Shown: positions 49,675-60,109, counted from the first letter of the stretch. The stretch: 64,000 nt of DNA from Rhynchopus euleeides (GCA_963210315.1 OY723271.1:2170001-2234000); one strand, 5' to 3'. Made by a program: numbers and translations. The notes: generated from the sequence alone by a model not told the origin.

Positions 49675-50197
49675 CCTACCACCCCCCGTGTATATGTCAC
49701 CCCCCAAAAGGGGTGTGTTTATGTCACCCCTAAGCGGCCCTGGCGGGGGGTGACATACACTAACCTACCACCCCCCGTGTATATGTCACCCCCTAAAAGG
49801 TGTGTTCATGTCACCCCCCTCCTGATTTTGAACGATTTTGAACGATTTTTGGCCGTGCTCGTAGCATTCCCCGTTGAGGGGGTCGCTATTTCGTGTTCTC
49901 CTGGCCGCACGGAGGCATTGCCTTACGTCGCCTCTTCCTCTTTTCCTTTGGTGGTGTGTTGGTCTGGCACAGAGGGCGGGACCGTGCTGATATGCACAGT
50001 GACGACTCTCCCTTTTGTTTTGTGCCCGCCTCCACCGAGATTCGGCTGATGCCTCTCAGACTGGGGGCGGGCGGTCGCCGACGCTGACGCGCCTGGCGGC
50101 CTGTGGAAAGTGACGTGGGGCTGGGATGGGGGGGGTGGTGCGAGGTGCCAGGATTTTTGCACCTGGGGGGGGTGACATATACACGGGGGGTGGTAGG
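49675..50197. mobile_element. 523-bp MITE with about 30-bp TIRs, flanked by TA
   Basis: Left end CCTACCACCCCCCGTGTATA (49675) is repeated in reverse at the right end (to 50197). TA flanks both sides (49673-49674, 50198-50199), as for mariner-type insertions. It is inserted in the older CCGTATACG-MITE and carries a 313-bp LINE-A 3' end inside. Confidence 0.78.
49829..50141 (-). pseudogene. 5'-truncated LINE-A 3' end (or a SINE that shares it)
   Basis: Reverse strand matches LINE-A 14793-15105 over about 310 bp, starting at CCCATCCCAGCCCCACGTCAC and ending in three copies of ATCGTTCAAA. It contains no coding part of ORF2, so it is either a short truncated LINE copy or a non-autonomous SINE using the same 3' tail. 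Confidence 0.85.
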
Positions 50198-50345
50198 TAT
50201 ACGGTATATAGTGCTTCCGAATATGTGTCTGTGTAATGTGCACTGCCTGCATGCTGTGTGTGCATCTTAAGTGAACCATCAACAAAGGGGGTGCACCCCG
50301 GCATACGCGCAAGGGCTTAGTGACAAGACAGGCACACCCCACACG

Positions 50346-50402
50346 GGGGTCTGGGGGGCGGAGCCCCCCAGCCGCCGGAGGCCACGGTAGTGAACGCCTG
50401 TT
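50346..50402 (-). repeat. GC-hairpin repeat, copy 4 (reverse)
   Basis: Reverse complement of the 55-bp unit; stem CTGGGGGGC/GCCCCCCAG intact. Confidence 0.85.
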
Positions 50403-52076
50403 CACAGGTTGACATGATCCATGTCAATCCCTGACCAAAGTCGGTGGGTCGGTGAGTTGATGGGCTGATGGGGCGATCCCCTCAACCCATCAACCCACCG
50501 ACCCAGAAATTCGGTGGGTCGGTGGGTCGATGGAACAAGTGGGGGGGGGGGGGAAACCGGTTTTTGGTGGGTCGATGGGTCGATAGTTAGAAATTGCCCT
50601 GTCCCAGCAGGAGGGGGTGGGGTGTAGGGAAGGTGTGTGTCGTGTCGGGAACACCTGCGGCCCTCCTGCCCGCGCAACGGGCCTCGGCTTCAGCACGAGA
50701 GTCGCCTGATTTGTAAACGATGCTTTTTTTTTGGCTGTACTGGCAGCCGACACCCCGCCCTACCCCACCAACCCCTCCCACACCCCCCGTTTGGCTGCAA
50801 CAACACCCCACCCCCACCCCCCGACAGGCTCGGGTCACACACCCCTCCCCCCTGAAGGCAGAGCCCACCCACAGGGGGAGAGTCTTCGCGATTTGGCACG
50901 CTTCGGCAAGAGATGCCTCCCACGGCAGGCAAGTTTTTCGGCAATTCGTTTTTCTCGTCAAAAAAAATTGAAGAGAAGACAGCTGGGTTGGCCTGATGAG
51001 GGTTGGAGTCGTGCAGGGCCATTTATGAGGGAGGGATGCGACAGGCCAAACGGCCTAAATTAAAACAAGCCGCTCTTTATTTTTGGCCTCGCCCACAGTT
51101 CGTCCACACTTTGTGTGAGGCCAAGGCCAACGAGAAAATCAGTGAATTTTTCGCTGATCGCACGTAACACACAGAAACACATAATTCGCCTGCAGAACTG
51201 TCGCGTGTGATTTTGCAGGTGACATGAGACTCTGTGTGACGGCAATCACTTCGGCAAACCTATAGACGTTCCCTCTGGCTCGTTGGGAGAGGAAGCGGTG
51301 CGACCGTGCTTCATTCTTCCTTTATTTGCGTTGGCGGCTTGGCGACGTTGGCAGGCTTCCACCACCTAATAGCCCGCTGCCTTTGATGTGGGGCGTGCAG
51401 CACATGTGAGCACGAGAGACAGCTAGCCACACAAAAAAGGAAGCAGGGTTCGTCAGAAGCAAAAAACCCCCTCTCCCCCCTACACTTCATGTTTACGCAT
51501 CATCAATGCTCGGGAGAAAGAAGGCGTGCCTTGCCGAAATAAACAGCACCTCTCTGCGGCACCCCCGCAGCAGCGAAGACCCCCCACATCCACCCCTCTC
51601 CCCCCCCCACCAACACGTTGCTCTTTTTTGTTGAGGGCAGGAACTTTCGATGCTACTCGCCACTGCGACACACACACATGACACACATGGTTGAAGTCCG
51701 ACGTTTCTTTTTTGAGCGTGCGCCAAATGGGAAATGCACCGACCAAATGCACCCCGCGAAGCTCACCCAAGACCCAACACATCCCCCCCCACCCCCACCC
51801 CCACCCCCCCCACAGGGGTATTCGCAAAGGAATAGCCCCCCGGGGCAGATACCTTCCTACGTTGAGGCCGACGCCGAAGCACCAGGGACAGTGGGTGCTA
51901 ATGAAAAACCGGTTTTTCAAAAAAAAAAAAACTATAAAAATTTTCGGGAAAATCCCACTTTTTCCCCGACTATGCCCACCCTGCTTAGAGGGTTCACAGG
52001 TCACCTGGACACCAATAATGGCCCCACTACGAACCGCGATTGACCCAAAGAGTCCAAGAACGCGAAGGAAAAGGCC
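50403..52076. other. Non-coding region with simple inverted repeats
   Basis: 50440-50585 alternates GGTGGGTCGGTGGGTCGATG and its complement and could fold into a long hairpin. 51408-51505 is a diverged copy of 21565-21640. 51572 carries the AGCGAAGACCCCC word. No gene recognised. Confidence 0.5.
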
Positions 52077-52132
52077 AGATGTTCGCTACCGTGGCCTCCG
52101 GCGGCTGGGGGGCTCCGCCCCCCAGACCCCCC
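52077..52132 (+). repeat. GC-hairpin repeat, copy 5
   Basis: Same unit beginning CAGATGTTCGCTACCGTGG; stem intact. Confidence 0.85.
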
Positions 52133-52933
52133 GCTGTGCTGTGTGCCTGTCGAGTAGACATATGTACCGTTGGTGCACCATGGCAAGTGGGAAACGGCAC
52201 AACACCAGGAGTACGACATTGTCGTGAGTGAAGACGGAGTACGTGCAGACTATCCCACCCCTGCACACAAGTCTGTACGACTTCCTCGTTGTCCACTGGC
52301 GATCGACATTGCCTCGCCCGGCGCTGTTGGAGCACGAAGTCCGGGGATTCCCCTTCAGCCCCCCTGTCCAGCAGTGGTCTCTCAAGGGCTTGGCGTGCAC
52401 CTTCTGGCACTCCTGACGTTGCCCTACAGTTCCTGAGACAGATCCAGGGCTGGAGGCACGGCCGGATGGTGTTGTAGCAAAGGACACCTGCTCTCCCACA
52501 GCACCTCACACATCTCCAACAGGGTGTATGTGGGGTGCTGTGTGAGGTGTCCGTCGGCTTTATGAAGCAACCAAAGTCGGGATGCGGGCAGGTGCCCCGC
52601 TCACCCCATACACGGACAGGAAACGCCAAAACGGCGCCAAAAAACGGAAAACGGGAAAACCGGCAAAAACCGGCTTTTTTTGCTGAATTTGGAAAGTCAC
52701 CCACTATCCCTGGAAGCACTGTCTAAAAACAAAAAAAAGGCACACACGCCGATGCTCAGAACAAACCATCCCGCACGGTGGACTCCAGCGGCCCTAGCGG
52801 GAGTCTGGGAGCGGGAGTCTGAGCGGGTGTCAAAGACTCCCGCTAGCGGGAGTCTATACTCCCGCTAGGGGGAGTCTGACTCCCCCTAGCGGGAGTCTTT
52901 TCACCTATTTTCATCCATTTTTCCCATGATATA

Positions 52934-53278
52934 CCGTATACGTAAATATTTTGGAACGTAAATATTATGGAACGTAAATATTATGGAACGTAAATATTTT
53001 GGAACGCTGGTGGGTTGGCGTTCCAGATTTTTTTCGTTCCACAATATTTACAGGGCTTTCTGCGACTCGGGGACTTGGACCAGGTGATCGGACGGCATAC
53101 AGAGTCCCTGACGGGACCTACTCGTGCACTTTTCGCGCGATTCCTGACGCAAGCCGTCCTCACCACCGAGTCCCCAACTGGCCCTGTAAATATTATGGAA
53201 CGTAAATATTATGGAACGGACCGGCCAAAAATGGGCCCGTTCCATAATATTTACGTTCCATAATATTTACGTATACGG
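52934..53278. mobile_element. 345-bp CCGTATACG-MITE, copy 1
   Basis: Ends CCGTATACGTAAATATT and its reverse complement, flanked by TA on both sides (52932-52933, 53279-53280). Both ends consist of repeated GGAACGTAAATATTATGG words, giving large hairpins. The same interior recurs reversed at 63413-63757, also exactly 345 bp. Inserted just inside the left end of the long-TIR element. Confidence 0.88.
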
Positions 53279-53435
53279 TAGTTACAGTCTACTGGCGTGG
53301 GGGGTAAAATCATGGTGGAAGAGGGATGGGGAGGGGCTTGTTTTGCTTCTGTCAGTTTCCCCGGACTCTGGACTACCTACCTATCCTCCTGGTAGCGGCT
53401 ACACCTGCGGAGGTGAGCGGTTAGAATTTGAGGTG

Positions 53436-54550
53436 TCAAAGTGCGGCCATCGCCTGTCGTAGTTGTGTTACACCTTGGGCAAGACAAGCCATCCTGCAGG
53501 CCTCATCTTCTTCGTCAGAACTGTCATCCCCCTCCTGCTGTGCGCGTTGGTCAAGCGTGCTCAAAGTCGCCTCGGATGACACGAATGGTGTGAAAGTCGC
53601 CCCCAGCGGGATTGGCATTTTGCACAAGCAGAGCGATAATTTGCGGTGTCCTTCGGGGAACCGGGACAGGAAGTAGGGCGCGCTGATGGGTTCAACGAAG
53701 TCCTGTGTGTTGCAGTGCACAAACCCCTTCTGCAGCTGTGTCAACTGTGTGCAAAGAACATACACAGCCAATCTATGAGCGTGTCGGGTGTGCAGACACG
53801 GACACAGGATGACTTCTCTATACCCGAGGATCCCGTCCTGCGACAGGTGCGCAACCTTCCAAGGCATGCCCGATGCGCGCCGCTTCTCTTCTGCCATCGC
53901 AAGATCTCTCTCGTAAGTTGCGGAGCTGGCGATTGTAACGGCATCTTTCTTGCGATGTCCGTTCTATGCTTCTTCAAATTCGTCGTTGTTCTGCAGAGGC
54001 ACTGCATCTTCTGGAGCCCACCAATGATGGAGACTGATCCCTTTTCGGCATGCTCCATCAACCAGTGAAATATATGCCCTGAGATCCGAGCACGCAAGAA
54101 GGGAATCCGGGCTGACTCATCCTTGCATCCCCAGAAGCGCCAGGGGATGTCTGCATACCGGAAATGCATGAGGTCTGCAAGGGAGACAAAGAGGTAGCGG
54201 AACAAGCCCTTGTAGGTGTGTCCTGTGACAGGCAAGCACGACCTTCCGGAACTGAGCACCTGTCCCATGCTGCGACACATTCAGTGCAAGGTTTGTACAG
54301 GTCTTGTCGAATATTTTTTTGTTGTCTCATCCAGTACCCTGATCAGCCGCATGGCGAGCCCCTTGCAGTCATGGAGTGCTGGGGTGACGTAGCGGGCATT
54401 GGGAAGCACACCTGCCAAGAGGGAGGGGTAGCCAGCCTCTTTTATCTCAGAGAGAGTCAGGTGCGGGTATCGATGCACCTGTTGATACCAGCGTTCTTCT
54501 GGGATGTCGCACAGTGAGCATCGGTGCCCTCGCCCCCCGCATCGCCTCAT
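53436..54550 (-). pseudogene. Decayed coding region inside the long-TIR element
   Basis: Three consecutive minus-strand open pieces (54550-54281, 54280-53741, 53897-53436) are separated by a stop and a frameshift and read like one protein of about 370 residues. It starts with a C-x2-C motif (RCSLCDIPEERW) and has aromatic-rich helices (FRYLFVSLADLMHFRYADIP, GHIFHWLMEHAEKG). Position within inverted ends suggests a transposon-encoded protein, but I recognise no transposase signature. Confidence 0.4.
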
Positions 54551-54815
54551 TGTTGCCCACTGCTGATCTATACTCCCGCTAGCGGGAGTTGGACTCCCCC
54601 TAGTTGAGACTCCCGAAAAGGGTTAAACCCGGTAGTGGTACCCTACCCCCGCTGGAGTCCACCGTGCAAGGCCGGATCAGCCCACGGGTGGGTTTGAGGA
54701 AGAAATCTGGGGGGGCAAATTTTGCTGCGACTTCCGGTTTCACCCGGCCGAACTCCAGCATCTATCCAGACCCACGGTGCCAAGCCGTTCGCCCGTGTCG
54801 CGATCATTCGCGGCT

Positions 54816-55196
54816 TCAGGCTGCCCCCGACGACACGTTTGTATCCTGCACCTTGCCATACTTCGCCTCCACCTTGTATATGACGGAGAGCGCCCTCCTT
54901 CCGCATCGTTGCGACTTCCCTGACAGCGAACTTATCCATGTCAGGGAAGACATGGCGATGATTGCGTTGGCCACCTGGGTGCTGTGCTGGTGGAGCTCCT
55001 TGCTCAACACCGTTGCTAGGAGCCTTCTAATGGATCCCAGTGTCAGCACACTGCCCCCTTTTTTAACAGGGAAGGCCGTGCAAAAATCATGCACAATGTT
55101 TGTCGCCTCCGCAGCCTCGGGACTCTCTGCGCTCTTCTTCTTCTTAATCGACTTTGCCGCCGGCTTCGCTGCCGGCTTCGTTGTCGTCTTCCCCAT
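54816..55196 (-). pseudogene. Histone-like basic protein (possible H2B relative), probably broken
   Basis: 126 codons starting MGKTTTKPAAKPAAKSIKKKK, a histone-like Lys/Ala tail. Then come TNIVHDF and a helix SIRRLLATVLSKELHQHSTQ that resembles the conserved last part of H2B (EIQ..VRLLLPGEL.KHA...). The histone fold is incomplete: one helix is missing or very diverged. After IIAMSS the reading probably shifts frame, because the alternative frame continues with basic helical sequence (DMDKFAVREVATMRKEGALR). Located between overlapping transposon ends. The homology is weak and could be chance. Confidence 0.3.
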
Positions 55197-55632
55197 TTTT
55201 GTGAATCAGGTCTGCGAGCTGGGATGGGTGGAAACGTCCGTTTCGTTTGGTGTGGCTGTACTTCAGTGACGAGTGCCACATTGCATAGGTATCATGGGAA
55301 AAATGAGTGAAAATAGGTGAAAAGACTCCCGCTAGGGGGAGTCAGACTCCCCCTAGCGGGAGTATAGACTCCCGCTAGCGGGAGTTGGACTCCCCCTAGT
55401 TGAGACTCCCGAAAAGGGTTACCCTACCCCCGCTGGAGTCCACCGTGCGGGTTATACGTTGTGACACATAGGTAGGCATCGGGGGCAAGGGGGTCAGCCA
55501 TAAAGAGAACCGCGCAGGGTGCTCAGAGGGAACGGAGACAGAGAACGAGAGAGCGCAGAGTGGGTGGGGGGGGGGGGTAGGGCGGGTCGAAAGCCTGTCC
55601 CAAAATGGGGTTTTTCGACATAGCAGCCGCGG

Positions 55633-55832
55633 NNNNNNNNNNNNNNNNNNNNNNNNNNNNNNNNNNNNNNNNNNNNNNNNNNNNNNNNNNNNNNNNNNNN
55701 NNNNNNNNNNNNNNNNNNNNNNNNNNNNNNNNNNNNNNNNNNNNNNNNNNNNNNNNNNNNNNNNNNNNNNNNNNNNNNNNNNNNNNNNNNNNNNNNNNNN
55801 NNNNNNNNNNNNNNNNNNNNNNNNNNNNNNNN
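55633..55832. other. Assembly gap (200 N)
   Basis: Exactly 200 undetermined bases, probably a placeholder of unknown true length. It removes the 3' end of the LINE fragment that follows. Confidence 0.99.
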
Positions 55833-57785
55833 GGTGTGCCTCTGCAGCGCTCGCATCACCTCCTCAGTGGCGGGGTCGAGCTGCGCGCGCCGCGACAGCC
55901 CTCTCACCACCGTCCCCCCAAGCGCGGTAAGAACGGTCGTGTTGTCCGCATGGCCCAAGTGCCACGGCTTGCCGCACCCCCGCTTGATCAGGGCTCCGAG
56001 CCTCTCGAGGGATGCCGCCTTCCCGAGTGCACTACGTTGGAAGGCGTCCAGCTGACTCACAAGCTGTTCGCGCGTCACTCCTCTCAGCTGCTCGGTCTCG
56101 TCCATGGCCCTGTTACTGAGGGCGTCAGCATCCGTGTTGTGCTCTCTCCGCACATGCACAAAGGACAGGCTGCAGCGCGGCTTCAGCTCCTCTATCAACC
56201 TGGTTGCGCTGAGATAGAGCGGGCGCAGGTCCTGATGGCTGCAGACAGAGTCGCCACGCAGGTGGCCCAGCACCACCTGTGAATCCCCGCAGACAGTCAC
56301 CGCGCCTACATGCGTCAGGTCTCCACGCAGCAGCCCCAGCCCGGCCCTGACGCCCTCGTACTCCGCCACGTTGTTGGAGCGGACCCCCGGGAGGGGGCGG
56401 ACCGCCTCCGCCACCTTACGGCCATCCTCGTATAGGACCGCCCCCGCGCCCGCTACTGCGAAGGGAGTGCCGTTGTCCCTCGCCCCCCCGTCGAAGTAGA
56501 GGGCCAGTCCCCCCCGGGCCTGGCGTGTCGGGAGCACCTCCCGGGCGTCCCTTCCCCCGTCCCCCTTCTTCACCTTCGGGGGCCGGATGCGGCGCGTCTC
56601 CGCTGGGGGGAGGGATAGGCCCGTTGTTAGCTCGAAGTCTACCGCCAGCTCGATCAGGCTCACCGTGTGCTCGCCCCCGTGGGGGGCCCACCGCAGGCTC
56701 CGCAGCCAGTGGCAGAGCGCCACCCAGAGCGCGGGCGGGTGTTTGCCCCAGGTGGCCTTGACCCTGGACGGCGCCAACGACGGGATGCGGGCCCGCTCAG
56801 GGATGGGCGTACGCCACCCCCAGGGGTATTCAACCGTCCGGTGGTGGCGCGCATTCCGGTCGAGTAGCCCATCATGACCCTGGCGCGCCGACAGCACTGC
56901 AATAAAGTAGCGGTGCAGCTGCGACACGATGGCGACCCTCGCGTCCCGAGCGAGCGGCAGCACCTGCGCCTCGCCCGGTAGGTCATGTCGGTACACCGGA
57001 GCTACGCCGCAGATCGAGAGACAGGCAGGCCACGCCGTGCGGTCGGTTGATGCGATAGGGTGTCGCTGCCGGACGTGGTCCCAGGCCGTGCACTCCCACC
57101 ACAGGTGTTGCATCGTCTCCCGCTCCCCGGACTGGCAGTACGGGCAGGCTTTTCCGATTCCCGTCCGGCCCACCACAGGCACCGCCCCGGCGATTGCCGA
57201 CCTGAGGAGGCCCCGCTGGTATGCCGTCACCGCAGAGTCGCCCTCCAGGATACAGCGGGTCACCCCCCCATCGGCGCCGTGCTGGAGCCCATCGTAGTCA
57301 GCACGCCTCTCGCACACCCCCTGTAGGACCTTCGTCCGGAGGGCCTGTCGCAGGTCGTGCGCGAAGGTCCGCCACCCTGCGTCGGTGGCCGTAGCGGGGT
57401 CAAATACCTGGCGTCGACTCGCCTCGTCCTTATAAGCGACCTGCGTGGCCGCAATCCACCGCCACCCGATCCACGAGAGGGCCTTCTGAAAGGGCGCAAA
57501 GGGGCCCTCGCCCCTCCACGCGGCCCGCCCACCCCACGCGGCTGCTGCCAGGTCTCGCGCGTGGCTCCACTTCTTGACCTGTACTGCCCAAGTGTGGATC
57601 TGCCGATAGCGGGGGACGACCGCCGGGTCCAGCCGGTGCGCCGGGTGTAGAATGCACAGCACCACCTCCGCCGCTCTGCGGGGAGGGCCCGTCCAAAGGG
57701 CGGCGGTGAAGCGTACCCTCCACCGCTGCACCTTGTCATCCGGCCATTCCGTGACGGAGGCACCGTAGTAGGTCTTTGCCCCAGA
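55833..57785 (-). pseudogene. 5'-truncated LINE ORF2 (zinc knuckle and RNase H), cut by the gap
   Basis: About 650 codons of the C-terminal part of a LINE ORF2. The knuckle is CPYCQSGERETMQHLWWEC, followed by DRTAWPACL as in the OTU-LINE (DRTNWPPCL), so it is a related but distinct family. RNase H is intact: YFDGGARDNG, NNVAEYEGV, GDSQVVLG, HVRREHNTDAD. A further 75 residues after RNase H run into the gap. No RT or endonuclease is present; the left limit near 57785 has no start codon, as expected for 5' truncation. Confidence 0.85.
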
Positions 57786-57789
57786 TGTC

Positions 57790-58390
57790 AGGGGTGGGTG
57801 TGTGTGTGCTTTGCTCGCGCCGGGGTATATCAGTTATTGTCTCCTATGTCTGGGCGGGGCGGCTTGCTCTCCTTCTGTTCTGCATTTTCTGAGCAAAGTG
57901 TCGGGGAACAGCCCACCACTCCCCACTGTACCCCTCCCCCAGGTCATGTCAACGCATTCCCTACCGCCCCCCCCGCGACAACAAGATTCACGTGTGTGTG
58001 GGCCACGCCCGTAAAAGGTCACGCGAATCCACGCTCACGGTAAAAAAAATAATCGCTTCAGCCCTTGCTGCGGGGTTGCCCAAGGGCCCCCCGCCCAGGC
58101 TGTCGAAAGGGGGGGGGCAGTAGCGCAGAACATGCCTGCAGAACAACAGGGGCATATTATTGCACCGGGTTCCCGGGCACTGCCAACTTGGGGATGGGGA
58201 GGGGAGGGGAGGGGGGCGGGGGGGCACACAATCGGTTCTCAATCCATCTCCATCCCCGCCACACAACACAGACCTCAGATTCTCTCTTATAAGTTTTCTT
58301 TCGTCTGCGTCTCAGTTTGCTGCGCGGCTACACCCGCTGCATTGTTTCGCCTTTCTTCTCTCAAGACCCGCGGATGGGATTGTCTTTTTT
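57790..58390. other. Non-coding flank
   Basis: No gene recognised. GGGGA-rich stretch at 58195-58222. Confidence 0.5.
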
Positions 58391-58702
58391 GGTAAAACAC
58401 ACCCCGTGTGGTAGAGAAAATACGGCAAGAGTCTCGGTGGGTCGGAAGAGCAGATGGTTCCCGCAACAGCTCCCGGGGAGCGGCGGGTATTTCGCATAGG
58501 ATGCCGGATGTGTGAACACGTTTGTGCGGTTTGCCCTGTGTTGTGTGAACATATGTGTATGTGTGTGTGTATGCTCCACCCAACCCGACACATTTTCTGT
58601 ACTTCAGACAGGTAAGGTCACTCGACACGCGGGGGGGGGGGGGGGGTTTGTTGTGTGTTTTTTCTGCCAGCCGACATCACTAGCGCCAGCGAGAAAAAAA
58701 AA
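58391..58702 (-). repeat. SIR copy 3, first part (interrupted)
   Basis: Reverse orientation: GGTAAAACACACCCCGTGTG through CACTAGCGCCAGCGAGAAAA. The rest of this copy, GTGGAAGCGATCAATGC to GCTGTATTTT, resumes at 62837-62898 on the far side of the YR retrotransposon. Confidence 0.85.
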
Positions 58703-58783
58703 TAAAATAAAAAAAATAAAAAAAATAAAGCGATTTACTAATCGCCAACTCGCGATCAGGCGTTTCCAGGCAGAAAACAGTGC

Positions 58784-58956
58784 GTGCTAGATCACGGTTT
58801 GTTACGACAGAGCGACCAGAGCAGACTTCGACGCAGGTGCTAGATCACCGCCTTTTACCACAGAGCGACCAGAGCAGACTTCGACGCAGGTGCTAGATCA
58901 CCGAATTTTTTACGACAGAGCGATCAGAGCAGACTCGACGCAGGTGCTAGATCACC
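58784..58956 (+). repeat. 53-bp leader repeats of the YR retrotransposon
   Basis: Units 58784-58836, 58837-58889 and 58890-58943, each beginning GTGCTAGATCACC and containing ACGACAGAGCGACCAGAGCA, plus a 13-nt partial unit up to the gag ATG. Possibly promoter or translation-leader monomers. Confidence 0.9.
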
Positions 58957-58957
58957 C

Positions 58958-60073
58958 ATGTCGGACATGCACCCCCACGACATGGACTGGTTGGGGGTGC
59001 CAGTCGTGACGGGGTACGGGGATCCGGAAGTGGCAGTGGACACCTGCGTGTTCACGCCACACTGCCAGGCGGAGCACACCTCGCGGGGAAGGGGCCATTG
59101 CAGCACTTGCGGGCGGGCGGCCTGTAAGACCTGCATCCGGGCTTTCCTCCCGAAAAACGTGTCTGGGGATTTTGTGCAGGGTTTGGGGGAACCGACGTGG
59201 GTGTGCCCGATGTGCGCGATGGAGCAACATCGCGACAATCCCCCGGGGGACACTCGGGATCCCGACTCCCTGTCCCTCTCGGAGGACCCCCACGACGCGT
59301 CGCTGGGGGCGTCGGACGACGAGTCGTCGCTGAGGCAGCCGGGTGTCGACACACAGGGGGAACTGCGCGCGACGATCGCCGCTTTGGCAAAACGGGTGGA
59401 CACGCTAGAGCGCGAGAAGCCCCCCCTCCTTTTGCGGATCCAGCAACTGGAGTTTGAGACTAAAAATCTCAAAAAGCAGCTGGGGGCCACCCTGGCACCG
59501 GAGTTCTCGCCTCACACAGTGGGGACATGGCGGGACCTGGAGGTGCCCGCGATCCGGGAGAAGATCCGGGACAGATGCAGGAAGGCCTTCAGGGAAGACG
59601 CCCTGCCCGTGAACATCGAGGACGCGAAGGCGTACGAGTACGACGTCGCACAGTATCTCAGCACACTGACGAACACACTGGACCTCATCACCGACGGCGA
59701 ACCCCCGAAGGAGGGCATCATCCGCATGCTGCACTCCAACATCAACCAGCTGACAGGGATTACGCAGCTGGGGCTGTACGGCCCGAAGCACCGGAGGGAG
59801 TACGTGGCGAGGGCTGAAATCATCGCGCCAAAGGATTTCTCGGAGACGGCCCAGCGGCGCCTGCTGAAAGGAGTGGCTGAAGAGGCAAAGAAGGAGGGGG
59901 AGCACCGCGGACGGGACGGGGACAGGAGGGACCGTGACTACCGGAACTCACGCCAGCAGAGGTCCGTCCCGGCCCACAGCCGCGACAGGAAGCAGGCAGC
60001 ACCACCTACGACTCGCGATCGTGACTGGGACAGAAAGGCGCCGGGCGGAAAGCCGGGAAAGGACCGGCAGTGA
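58958..60073 (+). CDS. YR retrotransposon gag-like protein (371 aa)
   Basis: Probable structural protein. The N-terminal 90 residues hold a Cys-rich zinc-binding module (CSTCGRAACKTC and, after 28 residues, CPMC) resembling RING/FYVE-type fingers. Then come an acidic linker, a coiled coil (LAKRVDTLEREKPPLLLRIQ, residues about 135-175), a helical capsid-like region (about 185-310) and an Arg/Asp-rich C-terminal tail (RGRDGDRRDRDYRNSRQQR) suited to RNA binding. The start ATG follows directly on the 53-bp repeats. The next ORF begins 36 nt after the stop. Confidence 0.75.
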   Translation: MSDMHPHDMDWLGVPVVTGYGDPEVAVDTCVFTPHCQAEHTSRGRGHCSTCGRAACKTCIRAFLPKNVSGDFVQGLGEPTWVCPMCAMEQHRDNPPGDTRDPDSLSLSEDPHDASLGASDDESSLRQPGVDTQGELRATIAALAKRVDTLEREKPPLLLRIQQLEFETKNLKKQLGATLAPEFSPHTVGTWRDLEVPAIREKIRDRCRKAFREDALPVNIEDAKAYEYDVAQYLSTLTNTLDLITDGEPPKEGIIRMLHSNINQLTGITQLGLYGPKHRREYVARAEIIAPKDFSETAQRRLLKGVAEEAKKEGEHRGRDGDRRDRDYRNSRQQRSVPAHSRDRKQAAPPTTRDRDWDRKAPGGKPGKDRQ

Positions 60074-60109
60074 CTGGCCTTGAGGCCGGTCCCTCCACCT
60101 CCCGCACCG

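Larger units (their letters stand above)
49592..50206. mobile_element. Deleted CCGTATACG-MITE (copy 3), interrupted by a second MITE
   Basis: 49592-49672 matches the GGAACGCTGG...TTTACG part of the 345-bp MITE with an internal deletion. The remaining tip TACGGTA resumes at 50200 after a 523-bp insertion at a TA dinucleotide. The left MITE end is missing. Confidence 0.75.
52770..55451. mobile_element. Long-TIR element (about 160-bp inverted ends), compound
   Basis: The left end 52770-52928 and right end 55294-55451 are inverted copies. Both tips read CCCGCACGGTGGACTCCAGC and both inner edges read AATGGGAAAAATG-like sequence, with several nested CTCCCGCTAGCGGGAG palindromes. A further right-type end lies at 54568-54667, so two related elements overlap: 52770-54667 and one ending at 55451. 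The interior holds decayed minus-strand coding (53436-54550), a histone-like ORF (54816-55196) and a nested 345-bp MITE. Smaller relatives lie at 7553-7640 and 17590-17768. No target duplication is certain. Confidence 0.7.

Noticed and set aside
55494..55632. Continuation of the LINE ORF across the 200-N gap to 55494
   Set aside because: The bridge is only undetermined bases, and the sequence beyond reads Pro/Ser/Leu low-complexity without LINE similarity.
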